Positions 1 through 7,491 are shown, counted from the first letter of the stretch. The stretch: DNA of 15,207 bases from Parachlamydiaceae bacterium (GCA_013817115.1 JACDDG010000015.1:1-15207); one strand, 5' to 3'. The notes: generated by a model from the sequence alone, not told the origin. Translations and numbers: made by a program.

Positions 1-43
1 GATCGAAAGTGACCCCATATTATAAATTGGGTCACTTTCGATC
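1..43. repeat. Perfect 15-bp inverted repeat (hairpin)
   Basis: Positions 1-15 and 29-43 are exact reverse complements, starting GATCGAAAGTGACCC, around a 13-nt AT-rich loop. On the minus strand it lies about 55 nt past the stop of the 599-residue gene, so it could end that transcript, but the window stops before any following T-tract could be seen. It could also be one copy of a dispersed intergenic repeat. Confidence 0.6.
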
Positions 44-96
44 TTTCAACCGAGGGAGCTTTCAATCTTAAAGTTGTATTGTCAACTACGTTGAAA

Positions 97-1896
97 TTAA
101 AAAAAATTATCAAGCATCAATTTATCATGTGATTTTGAAGCAATAAATTCTTTTAATCTCACACTCTTACATATTTCGGGTGCTAACTCTGATAACTTGT
201 GCAAAGATATATTACAACCCGAATTCAATTCTTCGATAAGTGTTTTGATTTTAACTGAACTTATTTTTTTCTTATCTTCATAAATTTTGATCTTTTGCAA
301 AGCATTTAAATCAATCTTGTAAGCTCCAGAAAAGTTAAACTCACAGGTGTTTGACATTTTTTTACCGACATCAGTTAAAAAAGAAACTAATTCCTGATCA
401 TTTAATTTTGCAATATCGTTGTAAATTGCTGCTATTTTATTTTGTGCAATTTTTTGCTTTTCATCTTTTAGAGTATCTATGAACCGGAAAAAATTCAATG
501 TTAAGATTTGAAAGATATCTTTCGTGTTATAAGAAATAAAACTATATTTTGGGAGCTCTGAAGAGTATTGCACCTCTCTTTTATTTGAATTATTTTTAAA
601 TAATTGCAAATTAATCTTTTGGGGATCACCTTCTGATTCTGCAGAATACTTAAAAGAAGGTTCATCGAAAATTGTGCAATTGTCCTGAAAAGTATTTTTC
701 GAAGATTGAGTACAAGAGATTTGTTTGTAAACCATTGTATCTGTATGATTAAAAAATAAATTTGTAACGGGTAATTTCACTTCATGAATATGTGGCACCC
801 TAAAACCGAAATCACGTTGCTTAAAAAAAATTGCAGGATTTTTATTAAAGTGAGTTCTATTCAGCATCACATCCAAATCGAAAACAAGTCCAATCGTCCG
901 GTTTCTTAAACAACTCGTATCGATTAAATCTGGCCCAAAACAGATAACATTAAAATCTCCATCCTCAATATCACATGTGCTTAGGGCTGCCGGCCTAAAT
1001 TCCATATACATATCGATCAAGTTTTTTCTGCCATACAAACAAGTGTCTAAAATACTTGAAACATAATTCGCAGCTGCTAAATGTTTCACCGTGGAAAATA
1101 ATTTTACTTGTTTGGCTGCATTAACGATCCTAACTGAAAGCTGCGCATTACACATAACCGGCTTGTAGGGTATATCTGCATCTTTAATTGCTTCAATTGC
1201 CAGTTCTTTCGAATCATTAAAATATAGTTTGCTGATGCGAAGGATTTCAGTTTTATTTCTTATTTTGCCGCGAATATGACGCTGAATGAAAGTAACTTTT
1301 TTTTCTAGATTAAGATCGTTTTTGTTATGTGCGGTAAATTCCGTTACTGTTTTGGACTTTGCTGCTTCCATTTTATGTAAAGTCAACGGAATTCTATTTG
1401 AATCAAAAAGAGTTATTGGTGGCACAGAGAAATATCTTTGAAAAACCGTAGTTATTTCGACGCATTCAAACAAATACACTTGCCTAATCAGCTTTTTGTC
1501 GATATATTCACCATTTAGCTGATTATATGCACTAAGACATTTCAATATATTTGATAAAGATTCTAATACATTCGATTTTAAAACTGTATTTTCATTTACA
1601 TAACTATCTATTATACAACTAATACGCCAAATTGGAGATATTTCTTTTTTAAGATTTTTAAAAAATGAATCATTTACAATATTAATAAAATACCGCCCTA
1701 AACTTCCTAGAGGAAAATAAGTGATAAGATTATACAATTTAAAATTGATAACTTTTTCAATTTCTTTTGCCTTATGCCAATGACAGTCGTTTTCTGAGCC
1801 GGGGAGCAAACTTTTTTTTAATTGCTCGGGATATTCTTGAAATAGCGCAGAAATAATTTCATTTTTTCGATATTCTAGGTTATTTTGAATTTGCAT
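97..1896 (-). CDS. Unrecognised 599-residue protein, possible host-directed effector
   Basis: I do not recognise the family. The start is well supported: AGGAG at 1902-1906 lies 5 nt before the ATG. There is no signal peptide and no clear membrane segment, so the product is probably cytosolic or T3-secreted. Residues 1-150 are mostly helical and lysine-rich. Residues 204-210 (IQRHIRG) match the core of a calmodulin-binding IQ motif (IQxxxRG), followed by R213 and K215. The central block 265-365 looks the most ordered. It has H272 before a helix ending in SIL, then LYGR (287-290), FRPAALST (300-307), GDFNVICFGP (313-322) and FFKQRDFGF (357-365). This loosely recalls ADP-ribosyltransferase-like folds, a weak inference without a proven catalytic triad. 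The C-terminal 150 residues are lysine-rich and helical. It lies on the strand opposite the T3S operon, downstream of a broken gene on its own strand. The coding is AT-rich, consistent with an accessory gene. Confidence 0.75.
   Translation of the reverse strand: MQIQNNLEYRKNEIISALFQEYPEQLKKSLLPGSENDCHWHKAKEIEKVINFKLYNLITYFPLGSLGRYFINIVNDSFFKNLKKEISPIWRISCIIDSYVNENTVLKSNVLESLSNILKCLSAYNQLNGEYIDKKLIRQVYLFECVEITTVFQRYFSVPPITLFDSNRIPLTLHKMEAAKSKTVTEFTAHNKNDLNLEKKVTFIQRHIRGKIRNKTEILRISKLYFNDSKELAIEAIKDADIPYKPVMCNAQLSVRIVNAAKQVKLFSTVKHLAAANYVSSILDTCLYGRKNLIDMYMEFRPAALSTCDIEDGDFNVICFGPDLIDTSCLRNRTIGLVFDLDVMLNRTHFNKNPAIFFKQRDFGFRVPHIHEVKLPVTNLFFNHTDTMVYKQISCTQSSKNTFQDNCTIFDEPSFKYSAESEGDPQKINLQLFKNNSNKREVQYSSELPKYSFISYNTKDIFQILTLNFFRFIDTLKDEKQKIAQNKIAAIYNDIAKLNDQELVSFLTDVGKKMSNTCEFNFSGAYKIDLNALQKIKIYEDKKKISSVKIKTLIEELNSGCNISLHKLSELAPEICKSVRLKEFIASKSHDKLMLDNFF
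1252..1287 (-). other. IQ-like motif in the 599-residue protein
   Basis: These bases encode residues 204-215 of the minus-strand protein, IQRHIRGKIRNK. The IQxxxRG core of the eukaryotic calmodulin/light-chain-binding motif is exact. The trailing basic residue falls one position early (R213) or one late (K215). The match is short enough to be chance. Confidence 0.35.
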
Positions 1897-2017
1897 GGGG
1901 TCTCCTGATTATTTTTTGTGACAATTTAATGCGCTGAGGTCATTGGCAGAAAAAAAAATTAGGTATTACGAGCGAATGGCCAATACTCTACAACATTTAT
2001 ACCGAAATGCGTCCCAA

Positions 2018-2576
2018 TTACTTTTCAGCTTTCTTAATTATAGCAGCAGCTTGATTAATTTCTTTAGAAGCTTTTTCTATAATTTCTTCATGTTTTCCAA
2101 GTCCTTCTCTCGTTTTTGGTATCACAGAGAAAGCTTTATTCACCCAATCTTTAATTTCTTGTATTTCACTTAAAACTATTTTTCGTTGCTGCTCAACATT
2201 ATGGACTCGATTTTTAGACCCTTTCCACATTGAATATGAACCTACAAACGAAATTGTAGCTTAGGCCAAACCTACAGCTCCGACCTCAAATCTTCCAAAA
2301 ATTGCTACAATACTACAAACACATAAAGCAAGACCTATTAAAATTCTCCTTTTTCTGCTCGGGACATCATAAGATGATTTTTTTGTTCAATTTCCTTGGA
2401 AAATAAAGATGCTCTGCGACCGAGGTCAAAAAATGCATCTGGTGGCGCCACATTTAAATTTTCGAGAAATTCCAGAGGTGGCCCTAGAAATTTTTTGCTC
2501 TTTCATTTCTACATTTATTTGTGGAAACAAACTCTTCTCGAGTTGCATTGACTTGATTTTTTTCATTAATATTCAT
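2018..2576 (-). pseudogene. Broken gene for an Inc-like two-helix membrane protein
   Basis: A continuous protein can be read only by changing frame twice and passing one stop. The ATG at 2576 opens MNINEKNQVNATREEF. The frame shifts at an A6 run (2491-2496) into a segment reading FLGPPLEFLENLNVAPPDAF. It shifts again near an A5 run (2350-2354) into a hydrophobic segment (ILIGLALCVCSIVAIFG), then meets an in-frame TAA at 2261-2263. After that stop comes a second hydrophobic segment, then about 65 charged, helix-prone residues ending at 2018. Two close membrane helices with a coiled-coil-like tail is the bilobed layout of chlamydial inclusion-membrane proteins, but no family match is claimed. 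Only the last 70 residues remain open (ATG at 2230). Both frame changes sit at homopolymers, so sequencing error could explain them, though not the TAA. Alternatively the 70-residue end is a short live gene. Confidence 0.55.
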
Positions 2577-2640
2577 AAAACACTCAAATATAACTTCTAT
2601 TCTAGATAATTGATAGATATCAAATTTATAACAAATAGTG

Positions 2641-2683
2641 CATATTGCGCAACTATAATTTTGGTATTTGTACGCGCAATATG
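2641..2683. repeat. 10-bp inverted repeat CATATTGCGC / GCGCAATATG
   Basis: Positions 2641-2650 and 2674-2683 are perfectly complementary across a 23-nt spacer. The arms end in GCGC and share the TTGCGC core with the neighbouring hairpin and with a further copy near 2720. No T-tract follows on either strand, so a terminator is unlikely. A protein-binding site or a small mobile-repeat remnant fits better. Confidence 0.55.
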
Positions 2684-2684
2684 A

Positions 2685-2715
2685 AAATGATCCTTTTGCG
2701 CAAAAAGGATCATTT
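2685..2715. repeat. 13-bp hairpin with GCGCA loop
   Basis: Positions 2685-2697 (AAATGATCCTTTT) pair perfectly with 2703-2715 around the loop GCGCA. It begins one base after the preceding inverted repeat ends. It lacks a U-tract on the plus strand. On the minus strand four T's follow the stem, so a weak terminator reading away from the T3S operon is possible. Confidence 0.55.
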
Positions 2716-2827
2716 CTAAATTGCGCTAACCCTATAATTTTTTGATGGAATAAGCTAGTGAGATATCACACTCGCTTCAGCAAGCTCTTTAGATTCATGA
2801 CTTCTCTGTGTTCTGCTTAATTTTTCC

Positions 2828-2857
2828 TTGACAAACCCAATGAATTAAAGATATACT
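2828..2857 (+). promoter_or_regulatory. Sigma-70-type promoter of the T3S operon
   Basis: A consensus -35 box TTGACA (2828-2833) is followed after 18 nt by TATACT (2852-2857), which differs from TATAAT at one base. The expected transcript start is near 2864, giving a leader of about 90 nt before sctU at 2954. It is the best promoter match seen upstream of the five-gene T3S cluster. No comparable site was found in the short gaps inside the cluster. Confidence 0.65.
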
Positions 2858-2859
2858 AA

Positions 2860-2893
2860 AAGAGTATAGTACTGTAATTATAACTATGCTCTT
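2860..2893. promoter_or_regulatory. Dyad at the presumed start of the T3S transcript
   Basis: AAGAGTATAGT (2860-2870) and ACTATGCTCTT (2883-2893) are inverted copies with one mismatch, which becomes a U-G pair in RNA. The dyad begins 3 bp after the -10 box and spans the presumed +1. It could be an operator for a dimeric repressor or a 5' stem-loop on the transcript. Confidence 0.45.
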
Positions 2894-2953
2894 ATACAGT
2901 TTTCTGAGGTTACTGCTTGCCCCTTTACAGTGCGTTAACCGTGGGAGTTCACT

Positions 2954-4030
2954 ATGGGCGAAAAAACTGAGAAAGCTTCTCCTAAGAAATTAAGAGACGC
3001 GCGCAAAAAAGGCCAGCTCGCGAAATCGCAAGATCTACCTGCGGCCTTTACCTTTATCGCTTCAATATGGATTACATTAGCGCTTAGTACTACCCTATAT
3101 CAACAACTAAGCACTTTTCTAATTGAAACTTTTCATCAAATTGGCAACCAAGATATCCTAACAATTCTTGGCCCCATGTGGAATCAAGCGATTTATGTCA
3201 TTTTTATAATTAGTATTCCTATCCTCCTAGCTGTCGCTGCTATAGGCGTTTTAATTAATTTTCTATCAGTTGGCCCTTGTTTTGCATTAGAAGTATTTAA
3301 ATTTGATATCAAGAAATTCGATCCTATTCAAAATCTTAAAGGTAAATTTAAGATGAAAACACTGGTCGAACTACTGAAATCTTGTTTAAAAATCGGAATT
3401 GCCTCCTACATTATTTATTTAGTGATACGAGACAGCTTACCGATTCTTATTCAAGCGGTATCAATGCCAATGGGATCAGCACTAATGATTTTCTACTACT
3501 TCTTAATGGAAGTGGTTGTTAAAGTGGGCCTTTTCTTTATCGCTGTTGCTGTAGCCGACTTCGTTTATCAGAAAAAGAATTTTGCCACTGAAATGAAGAT
3601 GGAAAAATTTGAGGTAAAACAGGAATATAAAAATAGTGAAGGTGACCCCCACATCAAAGGTAAAAGAAAGCAAATTGCACAAGAAATTGCTTATTCTGAT
3701 GGTCCTACCGGCGGAGTAAAGGCTGCATCAGCTGTAGTAACCAATCCGACAGAACTTGCCATCGCAATTGGTTACGATCGCGCTGTTGATGCTGCCCCTT
3801 ATATTATAGCAATGGGAAGCGATATTTTAGCAGCCCGAATTGTTAGCATAGCTAGTAAAAATGATGTCCCGGTCGTCCGCAACATACGATTAGCTCATAA
3901 GTTGTGGGACGAGGGAGAAATACTTGAATTTGTGCCTGAAAATACTTATGAAGTACTTGCAGAAATCCTAAGGTGGATTGCTGCCCTAAATACAGATGAT
4001 GCATATGATTACGTTCCACGCGAAGCTTAG
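2954..4030 (+). CDS. sctU: T3S export apparatus switch protein SctU (CdsU, YscU/FlhB family)
   Basis: This inner-membrane export-gate protein switches the secretion system from early to later substrates after self-cleavage in its cytoplasmic domain. The 358-residue length is normal for the family. The start, MGEKTEKASPKKLRDARKKG, is the classic FlhB/YscU opening. Four membrane segments lie near residues 30-50, 77-103, 141-160 and 180-203, followed by a basic linker and the cytoplasmic domain. The autocleavage site is N264-P265-T266-E267 where the family usually has NPTH. Asn and Pro, the cleaved pair, are kept. The family's C-terminal pattern VPVVRN..LAHKLW...E is present at 305-322. GGGAG at 2943-2947, 6 nt before the ATG, supports the start. 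It is the first gene of the operon, 10 nt before sctV, the same order as chlamydial cdsU-cdsV. Confidence 0.96.
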   Translation: MGEKTEKASPKKLRDARKKGQLAKSQDLPAAFTFIASIWITLALSTTLYQQLSTFLIETFHQIGNQDILTILGPMWNQAIYVIFIISIPILLAVAAIGVLINFLSVGPCFALEVFKFDIKKFDPIQNLKGKFKMKTLVELLKSCLKIGIASYIIYLVIRDSLPILIQAVSMPMGSALMIFYYFLMEVVVKVGLFFIAVAVADFVYQKKNFATEMKMEKFEVKQEYKNSEGDPHIKGKRKQIAQEIAYSDGPTGGVKAASAVVTNPTELAIAIGYDRAVDAAPYIIAMGSDILAARIVSIASKNDVPVVRNIRLAHKLWDEGEILEFVPENTYEVLAEILRWIAALNTDDAYDYVPREA

Positions 4031-4040
4031 AGGTTAAACA

Positions 4041-6278
4041 ATGAATTTTCTTAAAAAAATTCTCGATGGAGTGACCGCCCGGTTAGGAGGCGAACGCTCT
4101 TTTGAAAGAATTTCCCGCTCGAGTGACCTCTTTTTGGCTTTTTTGATTATGTCGATTTTAGCGATGATCATTTTGCCAGTACCCCCTGTCATTATTGACT
4201 TTTTAATCAGTCTTAACTTGACTATTTCAGTCGCACTTTTGATGGTTTCTCTATATATCCCAAACGCAGTGCACCTCTCAATCTTTCCCTCGCTACTCTT
4301 AATTACTACTCTTTATCGATTAGGGGTCAACATCGCCTCTACTCGTCAAATTCTTTTGCACGCTGATGCGGGGGCAATTATTCAGCAGTTCGGGGAGTTC
4401 GTCGTCGGAGGAAATTTAGTTGTTGGGGGCGTTATCTTTTTGATCATTACGTTGGTTAACTTTATCGTAATCACTAAAGGAGCCGAACGTGTAGCTGAAG
4501 TTGCAGCCCGATTCACCTTGGACGCCATGCCCGGTAAACAAATGAGTATCGACGCTGATATGCGCGCCGGAATTTTAGATCAAAACCAAGCGCGTGAAAA
4601 GCGCCTTGCCATCCAAAAAGAGAGTCAGTTGTACGGTGCGATGGACGGAGCGATGAAATTCGTTAAAGGAGATGCTATCGCCGGTATTGTGATCACTTTG
4701 ATCAACGCCTTAGGTGGTATTATCATTGGTATGACCCTTATGGGCATGAGTGCCGCAGATTCTGCGCAAACATATACTTTATTGTCCATCGGGGACGGTC
4801 TCGTGTCTCAAATTCCAGCATTACTTATTTCGATCACTGCCGGCCTTGTAACTACTCGGGTCTCAACCGAATCCGCAACATCAAACCTCGGAAGTGAAAT
4901 TTCTGGCCAATTGCTTAAACAGCCGAAAGCCTTAATCATCACTGCCGGAATTATTATGTTAATGGCAGCCATTCCCGGCTTCCCTAAAGCTCCATTGCTT
5001 ATTTTAGCTTCTGCGCTAGGACTCATAGGCTATGCTCTTTGGTCGACTGAACAAATTGAAGGTGTAGGCGGAACTGCTGTCAGCGGCGGCGGTGGCGCTG
5101 GCGGGATGGGTGGTGGTAGCAGTAGTGGAGGAACAGGGATTGGGGCAGGAGGTAGCTCAATTACATCTGTCGGAGAAGCTTCCCCTTCAATTGACACCTC
5201 TGTCAAAGGGCATCGAGTTATTACCGGAGGTGGAATTGACAGCTATGTCTTGACATTACCTGTTATATTAGAAGCTGGAAAAGGTATCACTACCGATATT
5301 CAAAAAGCTCAAAAAGGACAAAGTTTCGTCGATCAAATGATACCACGGATGCGTCAAGCTCTCTATGCAGATTTGGGTGTTCGTTTTCCTGGAGTGCACG
5401 TCAGAACAGACTCCCCTATTTTAGAAAAAGATGAATATGCGATTCACTTAAACGAAGTGCCTGTTGTGCGTGGAAAAGTCATCGACAACCATGTTCTAAC
5501 GAACGAAACAGAAGAAAATTTAAAACGCTATAACATGCCTTTTGTTACTTATAAAAATTCATTGGGGATGCCTTCTCTCTGGGTTGACTTAAGTAACAAA
5601 GAACTTCTCGACAAAGCAGGCATCAAATACTGGTCCTCCTTGGAAGTGATCATTTTGCACCTCTCCTATTTTTTCAGGCATTATGCTAACGAATTTGTCG
5701 GAATTCAAGAAATTAAGGCAATGCTTGAATTCGTTGAAAAATCGTTTCCAGACTTGATTAAAGAAGTGACGCGATTAGTGCCTTTGCAAAAATTAACCGA
5801 TATCTTTAAGCGACTTATCCAAGAACAAGTATCGATCAAAGATTTGCGTACGATTCTTGAAGCATTGAGTGAATGGGCCCAATCCGAGAAAGATACTGTA
5901 CTTTTAACTGAGTACGTTCGCTCTTCATTGAAACGCTACATTAGTTATAAGTATTCTCAGGGTCAATCTGTACTTTCGGTGTATATTCTCGACCCCGAAA
6001 TCGAGGATATGGTGCGTGGAGCCATTAAACAAACATCAGCAGGCTCATACTTGGCACTCGATCCGGATTCTGTACAGTTGATCTTACAAAGTGTGCGGAA
6101 TACGATTGCACCACCTCCTCCTGGAGGCCAACCTCCGGTGATTCTTACTGCGATCGACGTGCGACGTTTTGCCCGCAAACTTATTGAAATGGAATTTGCA
6201 GATATTTCAGTTGTTTCTTATCAGGAGATCGTTCCCGAAATTCGTATACAACCGCTTGGGAGGATCCAGATCTCTTAA
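4041..6278 (+). CDS. sctV: T3S major export gate protein SctV (CdsV, FHIPEP family)
   Basis: SctV forms the nonameric export gate: its membrane part conducts protons and its cytoplasmic ring receives chaperone-substrate complexes and the gatekeeper. The N-terminal half (about residues 30-335) holds the hydrophobic segments. Within it lie the FHIPEP signature RLGVNIASTR (93-102), the conserved cytoplasmic loop around 146-180 (KGAERVAEVAARF, DAMPGKQMSIDADMRAG) and a further conserved segment at 199-215. The C-terminal half (about 385-745) is the ring domain, ending in the family-like stretch around AIDVRRFARKLIE. At 745 residues it is longer than the roughly 690-710 usual for SctV. The excess is largely a Gly/Ser-rich stretch (341-373) between the two halves. 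AGAGG at 4029-4033 overlaps the sctU stop and precedes the ATG by 7 nt, consistent with coupled translation. Confidence 0.97.
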   Translation: MNFLKKILDGVTARLGGERSFERISRSSDLFLAFLIMSILAMIILPVPPVIIDFLISLNLTISVALLMVSLYIPNAVHLSIFPSLLLITTLYRLGVNIASTRQILLHADAGAIIQQFGEFVVGGNLVVGGVIFLIITLVNFIVITKGAERVAEVAARFTLDAMPGKQMSIDADMRAGILDQNQAREKRLAIQKESQLYGAMDGAMKFVKGDAIAGIVITLINALGGIIIGMTLMGMSAADSAQTYTLLSIGDGLVSQIPALLISITAGLVTTRVSTESATSNLGSEISGQLLKQPKALIITAGIIMLMAAIPGFPKAPLLILASALGLIGYALWSTEQIEGVGGTAVSGGGGAGGMGGGSSSGGTGIGAGGSSITSVGEASPSIDTSVKGHRVITGGGIDSYVLTLPVILEAGKGITTDIQKAQKGQSFVDQMIPRMRQALYADLGVRFPGVHVRTDSPILEKDEYAIHLNEVPVVRGKVIDNHVLTNETEENLKRYNMPFVTYKNSLGMPSLWVDLSNKELLDKAGIKYWSSLEVIILHLSYFFRHYANEFVGIQEIKAMLEFVEKSFPDLIKEVTRLVPLQKLTDIFKRLIQEQVSIKDLRTILEALSEWAQSEKDTVLLTEYVRSSLKRYISYKYSQGQSVLSVYILDPEIEDMVRGAIKQTSAGSYLALDPDSVQLILQSVRNTIAPPPPGGQPPVILTAIDVRRFARKLIEMEFADISVVSYQEIVPEIRIQPLGRIQIS
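5061..5156 (+). repeat. Gly/Ser-rich low-complexity linker in SctV
   Basis: This stretch encodes residues 341-372 of SctV, almost only Gly, Ser, Ala and Thr, from GGC/GGT/GGA-rich DNA. It sits where the last membrane helix leads into the cytoplasmic ring domain. It is more GC-rich than its surroundings and probably length-variable between strains. Confidence 0.8.
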
Positions 6279-6321
6279 ATTAGCGTTCATGTGAAGGTTA
6301 ATTCCTTCATGAGGAGGTTTT

Positions 6322-7491
6322 ATGAATAGTATATTTTCAGGTGCAGAAGCAGGAGCAGCGGCCGCCATGGCGGGATTTGTTAATTCCGATGCTGTTGAAA
6401 AAGTGGCAGCGGCTGTCGCCCAGAAAGGCGAAGTAATTGCAGATGCTAAAAAGTTCGCAGAGATAGTCGATCCGGACGAAGCCGGCAAAATAAAAATGGC
6501 ACAAGATAAATCAAAAAGTGAAATGCCGAAAAATTTTAAATCTAAAGAAGTTGATAAAACTAAACCTGTTATAGATAAAATTGTAAAGAAAGAAGACGAG
6601 CTCGATAAAGAAGCTAAAGCATTCTCTCAAGGTAAGCCTGAATTTGACAGCGAATCCCTAAAGAAACTTCACGATAAAATTAAAAATGACGATACACCTG
6701 AATCAATTATCGCCAAAGTAAAAGAACACTTTCCTGAGGGAACTCCAGCCTCACAAATATTCGATGCCCTAGCTTTTCTTCTGATATCTATTAAAGATCC
6801 TAAGATCAATGAGATTGTTAAAAATGCCAAAAATCAGTATGGGGAAGAAAATTTTGAACAAATTGATATTAGCCGTGCGATGACTAAATTAGCCTCTAAA
6901 ATTGATGGTAAAGACACACCTGAATCAATTATTGATAAAGTAATAACCTCATTTTCGAAGGGGGCTCCAGCATCGCAAATATTCGATTCGTTAGCTTTTC
7001 TACAACTATCGGTTAAAGATCCTAAAACAAAAGAGATAGTTGAAAATGCCAAAAATCAGTTCGGTGAAAAAAATACTAAACAAATTGATCATGGCCGTAA
7101 GATGTCTGAATTAGCCCATTCAGCTGCTACCGCAGGCCTGGGCCTTGGAACAGCTAAAAAATTGCATGGCGTCTTTGTCGACATGGTTGCAAATGAAAAC
7201 AAAACGCCGGATCTCTTTAAACAACTTTGTGTGCAATATCCGGTCTATAAAGATCTTATTAAGATGATTAAATTTGTTCAGTCTGAATCCGGAAAAGATT
7301 TACATAATGGTCAAATTGATAACATTTATTTAGGAGCTTTGAATAATACAACTAAGAATCTTCAGAGTCTTGTGATGGTATATCGTGGTTTTGAGAAAAA
7401 AATCCCTCAAATGGATAGACAAATGGAAAACGCTATACAACATTTTGAGCAATTAAGATCAGCACCTGCAGCACCTAATCATGTGACATGA
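6322..7491 (+). CDS. copN: T3S gatekeeper CopN (SctW, YopN/HrpJ family) with internal duplication
   Basis: CopN plugs the secretion system until host contact and is itself exported, usually with a heterodimeric chaperone. The 389-residue protein opens with an Ala-rich, secretion-signal-like stretch, then a Lys/Asp-rich region (about 50-120). The HrpJ-like helical part resembles chlamydial CopN: DTPESIIAKVKEHF, LAFL...I, NAKNQ. Within it, residues 124-197 and 198-271 are a gap-free tandem duplication with period 74. By my count about 45 of 74 positions are identical, including DTPESII, PASQIFD and NAKNQ. Residues 275-380 match the second helical bundle of CopN. The protein ends at SAPAAPNHVT, where chlamydial CopN continues into a TyeA domain; here that domain is the next gene. 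GGAGG at 6313-6317, 4 nt before the ATG, supports the start. Confidence 0.9.
   Translation: MNSIFSGAEAGAAAAMAGFVNSDAVEKVAAAVAQKGEVIADAKKFAEIVDPDEAGKIKMAQDKSKSEMPKNFKSKEVDKTKPVIDKIVKKEDELDKEAKAFSQGKPEFDSESLKKLHDKIKNDDTPESIIAKVKEHFPEGTPASQIFDALAFLLISIKDPKINEIVKNAKNQYGEENFEQIDISRAMTKLASKIDGKDTPESIIDKVITSFSKGAPASQIFDSLAFLQLSVKDPKTKEIVENAKNQFGEKNTKQIDHGRKMSELAHSAATAGLGLGTAKKLHGVFVDMVANENKTPDLFKQLCVQYPVYKDLIKMIKFVQSESGKDLHNGQIDNIYLGALNNTTKNLQSLVMVYRGFEKKIPQMDRQMENAIQHFEQLRSAPAAPNHVT
6691..7134 (+). repeat. 222-bp tandem duplication inside copN
   Basis: Unit 1 is 6691-6912 and unit 2 is 6913-7134, in frame and without gaps. Nucleotide identity is visible at both ends of the conserved part, for example ACACCTGAATCAATTAT in both units and AATGCCAAAAATCAGT near 6826 and 7048. 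The similarity fades in the last few codons of each unit. Confidence 0.88.

Larger units (their letters stand above)
2577..2953. other. Intergenic region between accessory genes and the T3S operon
   Basis: This 377-nt gap separates the divergent broken gene and sctU. No convincing reading frame or RNA gene is seen. It holds two adjacent inverted repeats (2641-2715) sharing the GCGCAA core, a strong promoter at 2828-2857, a dyad at 2860-2893, and the sctU Shine-Dalgarno GGGAG at 2943-2947. Confidence 0.7.

Noticed and set aside
1943..2173. Plus-strand 76-codon open frame
   Set aside because: It overlaps the reverse strand of the broken Inc-like gene, is Phe/Ser/Tyr-rich as expected of an antisense of Lys/Glu codons, and has no Shine-Dalgarno.
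2409..2609. Plus-strand 66-codon open frame
   Set aside because: It is the complement of the first part of the broken minus-strand gene, with no ribosome-binding site or recognisable features.
4808..6488. Minus-strand open frames within sctV and copN
   Set aside because: Antisense shadows of strongly coding sequence; no ribosome-binding sites, and the plus-strand proteins are clear family members.
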